Shown piece after piece: positions 63,601 through 64,000 of a stretch of 64,000 nt of DNA. The notes under the pieces are model-generated. The model was not told the DNA's origin, made no database searches, and saw only the letters and a list, made by a program, of their open reading frames with translations. The stretch is from Certhia americana. Taxonomy: Eukaryota > Chordata > Aves > Passeriformes > Certhiidae. Every line of letters begins with the position of its first letter. Position 1 is the stretch's first letter. The DNA lies in assembly GCA_018697195.1 (NCBI GenBank), contig CM031870.1:14060779-14124778 (forward strand). Direction: 5' to 3'. The translations under genes and the position numbers were made by a program.

Positions 63601-64000
63601 TCACTTTTTTTGTGTTTTCCCTCTCAAATCTCTTATCCCAGAGGTGCCCCTGCCATTCCTGGTGGGCCCAACCTCAACCAGCAGCGAGGCCATCTTGGAG
63701 CCACCAGGGTTGGGCTGTGCTGGACTTGGGGGAAGCTTCCAGCAGCTTCTCCCAGAATCCACCCATCCCCTAGCGAGCCCTGTCCACACAAACCCAACAC
63801 TCCTGGAAAGAGAATGTCCTGGCTGCAGTGGGGAGGCTGCCCCCTCTAACACCTGCCTGTCTTTCCCCACAGATCCCATCCCCACGAGCTGGCCCTGGGC
63901 TCCGAGCTCAGCCACTCCATCGTCACCGTCATCAGCGGGGAGGAGCACTTCGAGGATTACGGGGAGGGCAGCGAGGCCGACCTGTTCCCAGACCCTTTGT
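9888..64000 (+). CDS. RAB11FIP3: RAB11FIP3, Rab11 family-interacting protein 3 (5' part, 5 exons, runs off the window)
   Basis: Exons join as 9888-10442, 29483-29576, 45928-46019, 58859-59046 and 63873 onward. They give about 352 residues in one frame; human RAB11FIP3 is 756. It is a class II Rab11-FIP that binds Rab11 and Arf GTPases and directs recycling endosomes, including delivery to the cleavage furrow in cytokinesis. Visible parts: acidic Pro-Glu-Leu-Asp repeat (residues about 21-116), canonical EF-hand loop 162-173 (DRDGDGFVRVEE), degenerate EF-hand loop 194-205, then PDEFDDFVTFEANEVTDSAYMGSE-type conserved regions listed per exon. The coiled coil and Rab11-binding domain are outside the window. 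ATG 9888 is the first in-frame ATG, with A at -3 and G at +4. The third intron uses a GC donor. Confidence 0.93.
9957..10236 (+). repeat. coding minisatellite in RAB11FIP3 exon 1
   Basis: Variants of ggaaccggagccggagctgg repeat in frame, with 60-66-bp higher-order blocks. They create the Glu-Pro / Asp-Leu tract. The antisense reading yields long Gly-Ser and Pro-Ala ORFs that are artefacts. Confidence 0.85.
12176..12418 (-). mobile_element. CR1 LINE fragment
   Basis: The order is reversed: aatcacagaatattctgggt first, then catctagtccaagccctgg, then aaccttttcctgaaatctaac. This is a minus-strand CR1 3' part. Confidence 0.9.
14938..14985 (-). mobile_element. short CR1 fragment
   Basis: agaatatcctggcttgggag followed by atcatcaagtccagctcc matches the reverse complement of a CR1 3' end. 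Confidence 0.55.
15757..16035 (+). mobile_element. CR1 LINE fragment
   Basis: It carries the same block as the DECR2 intron copy, including gatattgggcaggaattgtt and gtccaaggccaggctggatg, ending ccagcccaaaccag..attctgtga. It faces the next copy (16258-16548). Confidence 0.88.
16258..16548 (-). mobile_element. CR1 LINE fragment
   Basis: Reverse-orientation copy: ggtggaaagaccttaaccca, ccatgggcagggacatctcc, ggatccaggggcagccacag, then a diverged 5' part with tccaatgtaaatctctcagt. Confidence 0.85.
16560..16860. other. AT-rich unique segment, possible conserved non-coding element
   Basis: It lies outside recognised repeats. It is rich in TAATTA/ATTA-type cores, for example ataattaactgatt and taattgataatcattacaatt. 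A regulatory role is inference only. Confidence 0.3.
17243..17730 (-). mobile_element. CR1 LINE fragment
   Basis: Reverse-orientation CR1: ttggaaaggagctctgggat, tccaacctaaacatctcctg, ctcctgtcagggagctgtgc, and a further 5' part to about 17730. It is one of the longest copies here. Confidence 0.88.
18210..18680 (-). mobile_element. CR1 LINE fragment
   Basis: Reverse-orientation copy with gccatggacagggtcacctc, the ggatccaggggcagccacag block, and agcccctttaggccctgcaa toward the 5' part. Confidence 0.88.
20582..20690. repeat. 30-bp minisatellite, 3 copies plus a partial one
   Basis: Copies start at 20582, 20612, 20642 and 20672. They share the frame tggag.gcttggt.tggaacaggag with substitutions. 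Confidence 0.75.
20733..21176 (-). mobile_element. solo LTR, family A copy 1
   Basis: It starts tgatgtcc and ends ttaaggcatca. The minus strand carries a ttaataaattcctgc polyadenylation region. It is clearly homologous along its length to 33581-34043 and 50729-51175. No flanking direct repeat is obvious and no viral gene is attached. Confidence 0.75.
21808..22288 (+). mobile_element. CR1 LINE fragment
   Basis: It starts gacctggagctgctggagag, passes ggagaagagaaggatccagg and the gtccaaggccaggctggaca block, and ends ttccaacccaaaccattctg. Nearly the same extent as the copies at 4226 and 60430. Confidence 0.9.
26600..26905 (-). mobile_element. CR1 LINE fragment
   Basis: Reverse-orientation copy lacking the extreme 3' end. 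It contains gatccaggggcagccacagc, ggaacaattccttcccaata and agctctcctgaagccccttt. Confidence 0.87.
27434..27459. promoter_or_regulatory. palindromic pair of GATA-type motifs
   Basis: TTGTTATCT and AGATAACAA form a perfect 9-bp inverted repeat around an 8-bp centre. Each arm holds a GATA-factor core. Function is inferred. Confidence 0.3.
27678..27905 (-). mobile_element. CR1 LINE fragment (left half of an inverted pair)
   Basis: Reverse-orientation CR1: aatttcaggtgagcttggaa, ccatcgagtccaagctgtca, ggaagaaattcctcctgatg. It abuts the next copy. Confidence 0.82.
27905..28232 (+). mobile_element. CR1 LINE fragment (right half of an inverted pair)
   Basis: Forward CR1: gggaggttaggttggatttt, ttcttcccccagagggtgct, ending ggatattctgtgattc. 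It is a different CR1 subfamily from the gccaggctgg type. Confidence 0.87.
28990..29330. other. AT-rich unique segment before exon 2, possible conserved non-coding element
   Basis: It has repeated cctaattgggaaa-like and cccaattaagac-like words and homeodomain-type TAATTA cores, and no recognised repeat. It lies 150-490 bp upstream of exon 2. A regulatory role is inference. Confidence 0.3.
29483..29576 (+). CDS. RAB11FIP3: RAB11FIP3 exon 2
   Basis: Bounded by a T-rich tract with TTGCAG and by GGAG|GTGAGT. It encodes VKDLTKYLDPSGLGVISFED then FHRGIRAIKNG. This is the second EF-hand: loop 194-205 keeps Asp at position 1 and Ser at 3 but has Leu at 5 and Asp at 12, so calcium binding is probably weak. 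Only a few residues differ from human. Confidence 0.95.
29968..30056 (-). mobile_element. CR1 3'-end fragment
   Basis: atggaatcctggaatggttt then gggttggagggggccttaac and a diverged gccatgggaagggataccttcc: reverse complement of a CR1 3' end. Confidence 0.7.
30698..30860 (+). mobile_element. CR1 LINE fragment
   Basis: ggatccctgggagtgtccaa, ggccaggctggatgtggctt and ttcccacccaaaccactcca mark a forward CR1 3' part. Confidence 0.85.
33581..34043 (-). mobile_element. solo LTR, family A copy 2
   Basis: Homologous to 20733-21176 along its length, ending acttaaggcatca. The first bases are diverged (taatgcc). Four bases, gtgg, flank both ends and could be a target-site duplication. Confidence 0.75.
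35685..36058 (+). mobile_element. CR1 LINE fragment
   Basis: Forward CR1: ccagagaaaaggaggctcag, ctccctgacaggaggggaca, ggcatcaggaggaatttcct, ending tcaatgatttgggattctgg. Same type as the copy after DECR2. Confidence 0.9.
36655..36715 (-). mobile_element. short CR1-like fragment
   Basis: acagaatcactttggaataa and gaatcattgaatccaagcat resemble the reverse complement of a CR1 terminus, considerably diverged. Confidence 0.5.
38640..38715 (+). mobile_element. short CR1 3'-end fragment
   Basis: atcaatgatcttggaggtct then tctccaacctgagccattct is the CR1 3' terminal pattern. Confidence 0.6.
40258..40352 (+). mobile_element. CR1 3'-end fragment
   Basis: tttagggacatggggtcatg, ggttggactcttggagcttt and ttccagccttaaggactcca follow the CR1 3' end. 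Confidence 0.65.
40650..40700. repeat. 29-bp tandem duplication
   Basis: aactcagcacaaattccagg occurs at 40650 and again at 40679, so two copies lie directly in tandem. Confidence 0.75.
41880..41998 (-). mobile_element. CR1 3'-part fragment (left half of an inverted pair)
   Basis: Reverse-orientation: tatttgggttgggaaagccc, tcactgagacctaccattcc, ccaagtgccacttccacatg. Confidence 0.75.
42010..42278 (+). mobile_element. CR1 LINE fragment (right half of an inverted pair)
   Basis: Forward CR1: gagaggtttaggttggatat, aggaatttaaaagccacgtg, ending ccaacctcaatgattccatg. It is separated from the reverse copy by about 11 bp, so the two could pair in RNA. Confidence 0.87.
43950..44050 (-). mobile_element. 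CR1 3'-end fragment
   Basis: tttcagaatcattaagggtg, gaagagacctccaaggtcac and caagtccaagatcttcccg follow the reverse complement of a CR1 3' end. Confidence 0.65.
44540..44905 (-). mobile_element. CR1 LINE fragment
   Basis: Reverse-orientation copy: ggttggaagagacggtaaag, the ggatccaggggcagccacag block, tctgaggtgtccctgaatgc, ttctccaggctgagcacccc. Confidence 0.88.
45165..45500. promoter_or_regulatory. RAB11FIP3: CpG-rich cluster upstream of exon 3, possible internal promoter
   Basis: CpG density rises sharply above the surrounding intron (for example gcacggccgcggg and gcgccggcctgcgcgg), ending about 430 bp before exon 3. It could be a small CpG island for a shorter transcript. No transcript evidence is available here. 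Confidence 0.35.
45928..46019 (+). CDS. RAB11FIP3: RAB11FIP3 exon 3
   Basis: The acceptor CCCTGCAG precedes it. It encodes DPDSQLYDMGYTPEEEAP and ACPDEFDDFVTFE, the second half nearly identical to human. The frame requires it to end at GAG, where the intron starts GCAAGT, a GC donor with otherwise perfect consensus. A GT donor four bases on would give a TGA within three codons. Confidence 0.92.
46862..46932 (+). mobile_element. short CR1 3'-end fragment
   Basis: gttgggctctgatcttttgg, atcccttcccactcaggata and tttatgattttgtgtga match the CR1 3' end. Confidence 0.7.
47105..47268 (-). mobile_element. CR1 LINE fragment
   Basis: Reverse-orientation: aaatcatggaatgatttgtg, gggaccttaaagctcatcca, ggatccagggacagccacag. 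Confidence 0.87.
49490..49620 (-). mobile_element. CR1 3'-end fragment
   Basis: atcatggaatcattaaggat then gaagacctcccagctcaacc, a reverse-orientation CR1 terminus. The right boundary is uncertain. Confidence 0.6.
50729..51175 (-). mobile_element. solo LTR, family A copy 3
   Basis: Runs from tgatggc to ttaaggcatca, homologous along its length to the copies at 20733 and 33581. The minus-strand polyadenylation region is kept. No viral gene attached. Confidence 0.75.
51706..52115 (-). mobile_element. CR1 LINE fragment
   Basis: Reverse-orientation: aatcctggaatgctttgtgt, gggacctcaaagcccaccca, the ggatccaggggcagccacag block, through gatctttctcttctccaggt. Confidence 0.9.
53730..53965 (+). mobile_element. 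CR1 LINE fragment
   Basis: Forward: agatgggatattgggaagga, ggtgggcaggccctggcaca, ggccaggctggacaggcttg, ending tgaaccattccatgattttt. Confidence 0.88.
56028..56120 (-). mobile_element. CR1 3'-end fragment
   Basis: atcatggaatcgtggagtgg, ttgggttagaagggacctta, aaggccttcttgttccaaca in reverse orientation. Confidence 0.7.
56309..56335. repeat. TG dinucleotide microsatellite
   Basis: About 13 TG units with one interruption. Confidence 0.9.
56970..57100 (+). mobile_element. CR1 3'-part fragment
   Basis: Forward: gaagtatccaaggccaggct, ggaggaggcttggagcgacc, ccaacccaaaccattccatg. Confidence 0.85.
57380..57960. other. AT-rich island of unknown origin
   Basis: Nearly 600 bp far richer in A and T than anything around it, with long A-rich runs, a TA microsatellite, and at the right edge aatcctaaccctaaaaaaac followed by A- and C-rich words. 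It holds no ORF of note. It may be a decayed mobile element, but I cannot assign it to a family. Confidence 0.6.
57564..57598. repeat. TA dinucleotide microsatellite
   Basis: An uninterrupted 35-bp run of alternating T and A inside the AT-rich island. Confidence 0.95.
58859..59046 (+). CDS. RAB11FIP3: RAB11FIP3 exon 4
   Basis: The acceptor AAACCAG follows a T-rich tract; the donor is ATGG|GTGAGT. It encodes ANEVTDSAYMGSESTYSECE, TFTDEDTSTLVQHEMHDEVE and an acidic end IEEPEHG. The first half is essentially identical to human; the second half has diverged. Acidic and serine-rich, probably disordered. Confidence 0.95.
59685..59855 (-). mobile_element. CR1 3'-part fragment
   Basis: Reverse: gcatggtttgggttgaaagg, gaccttaaagctcatctcat, gccatgggcagggacacctt. 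Confidence 0.85.
60175..60258. repeat. 42-bp tandem duplication
   Basis: caccagcacagggtccctgc followed by agggaccatggcagcctg occurs twice in direct tandem, starting at 60175 and 60217. Confidence 0.85.
60430..60830 (+). mobile_element. CR1 LINE fragment
   Basis: Forward: agagatgccttaagggctgg, gatattgggcaggaattgtt, gtccaaggccaggctggaca, ending ttccaacccaaaccattgtg. A short internal deletion is visible near 60677. Confidence 0.9.
61948..62125 (+). mobile_element. CR1 3'-part fragment
   Basis: Forward: gaggccctggcacagggtgc, ggatccctggaagtgtccaa, ttccaacccaaactgttcca. Confidence 0.87.
62835..63799 (-). mobile_element. endogenous retrovirus LTR-type fragment next to exon 5
   Basis: On the minus strand it begins tgttgggtttgtgtgg and contains two AATAAA hexamers near 62910. 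The run cacgggcaaaacagactcaa and the dense tggatccacaggtccctgcc-type segment match my memory of a very common passerine LTR element. The left boundary is uncertain. No viral coding region is recognised. Confidence 0.6.
63873..64000 (+). CDS. RAB11FIP3: RAB11FIP3 exon 5 (cut by window end)
   Basis: The acceptor TTCCCCACAG precedes it. It reads SHPHELALGSELSHSIVTVI then SGEEHFEDYGEGSEADLFPD. The GEEHFEDYGEGSEA stretch is identical to human. The exon continues past the window. Confidence 0.93.
   Translation, partial: MPSPRAGPGLRAQPLHRHRHQRGGALRGLRGGQRGRPVPRPF

Larger units (their letters stand above)
59047..63872 (+). other. RAB11FIP3: RAB11FIP3 intron 4 (4,826 bp)
   Basis: Three CR1 copies and an LTR-like region fill much of it. 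Segments 59047-59684, 60831-61947 and 62126-62834 look single-copy without a recognised gene, apart from a 42-bp duplication at 60175. A good branch-point match CTAAC has its A at 63849, 24 bp before exon 5. Confidence 0.85.

Noticed and set aside
63069..63849. ORFs of 234 and 222 codons before exon 5
   Set aside because: They lie in the antisense LTR-type fragment and have no viral or cellular domain; chance frames in Pro/Ser-rich repeat DNA.

Overview
This is vertebrate nuclear DNA, almost certainly from a bird and most likely a songbird. Two spliced genes on the + strand contain short exons in long introns. The non-coding DNA is dense with CR1 LINE fragments (over 30 recognised), the dominant avian retroposon, and has five solo-LTR-like fragments resembling endogenous retrovirus families I associate with passerine genomes. 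No bacterial, plasmid or phage features were seen. The gene pair matches the neighbourhood of human 16p13.3.

Layout. Positions 1-631 are a 13-bp minisatellite broken by a 100-N assembly gap; it abuts a CpG-rich promoter. Positions 769-5067 hold a complete DECR2 gene: eight exons, all junctions in frame, 298 residues, ending in a peroxisomal targeting tripeptide. Positions 5068-9887 are intergenic, with a CR1, an antisense LTR, a possible polyadenylation signal and two minisatellites, ending in a CpG island with a full CRE and GC boxes. From 9888 to the window edge are the first five coding exons of RAB11FIP3: exon 1 (acidic Pro-Glu repeat plus first EF-hand), exon 2 (second EF-hand), exon 3, exon 4 and the start of exon 5. 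They are separated by introns of about 19.0, 16.4, 12.8 and 4.8 kb. The coiled-coil and Rab11-binding C-terminus lies beyond the window.

The two genes share synteny but no obvious function: DECR2 is an auxiliary enzyme of peroxisomal beta-oxidation, and RAB11FIP3 is a Rab11/Arf effector of recycling endosomes and cytokinesis. I do not see a previously undescribed system. The observations most worth checking are a GC-AG intron after RAB11FIP3 exon 3, a coding minisatellite and stacked upstream ATGs at its 5' end, an LTR ending about 74 bp before exon 5, a CpG-rich cluster upstream of exon 3, an unexplained AT-rich island near 57.4-57.96 kb, and the exclusively antisense orientation of the recognised LTRs. 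Splice junctions were placed by hand from reading frame and consensus; repeat boundaries are approximate.
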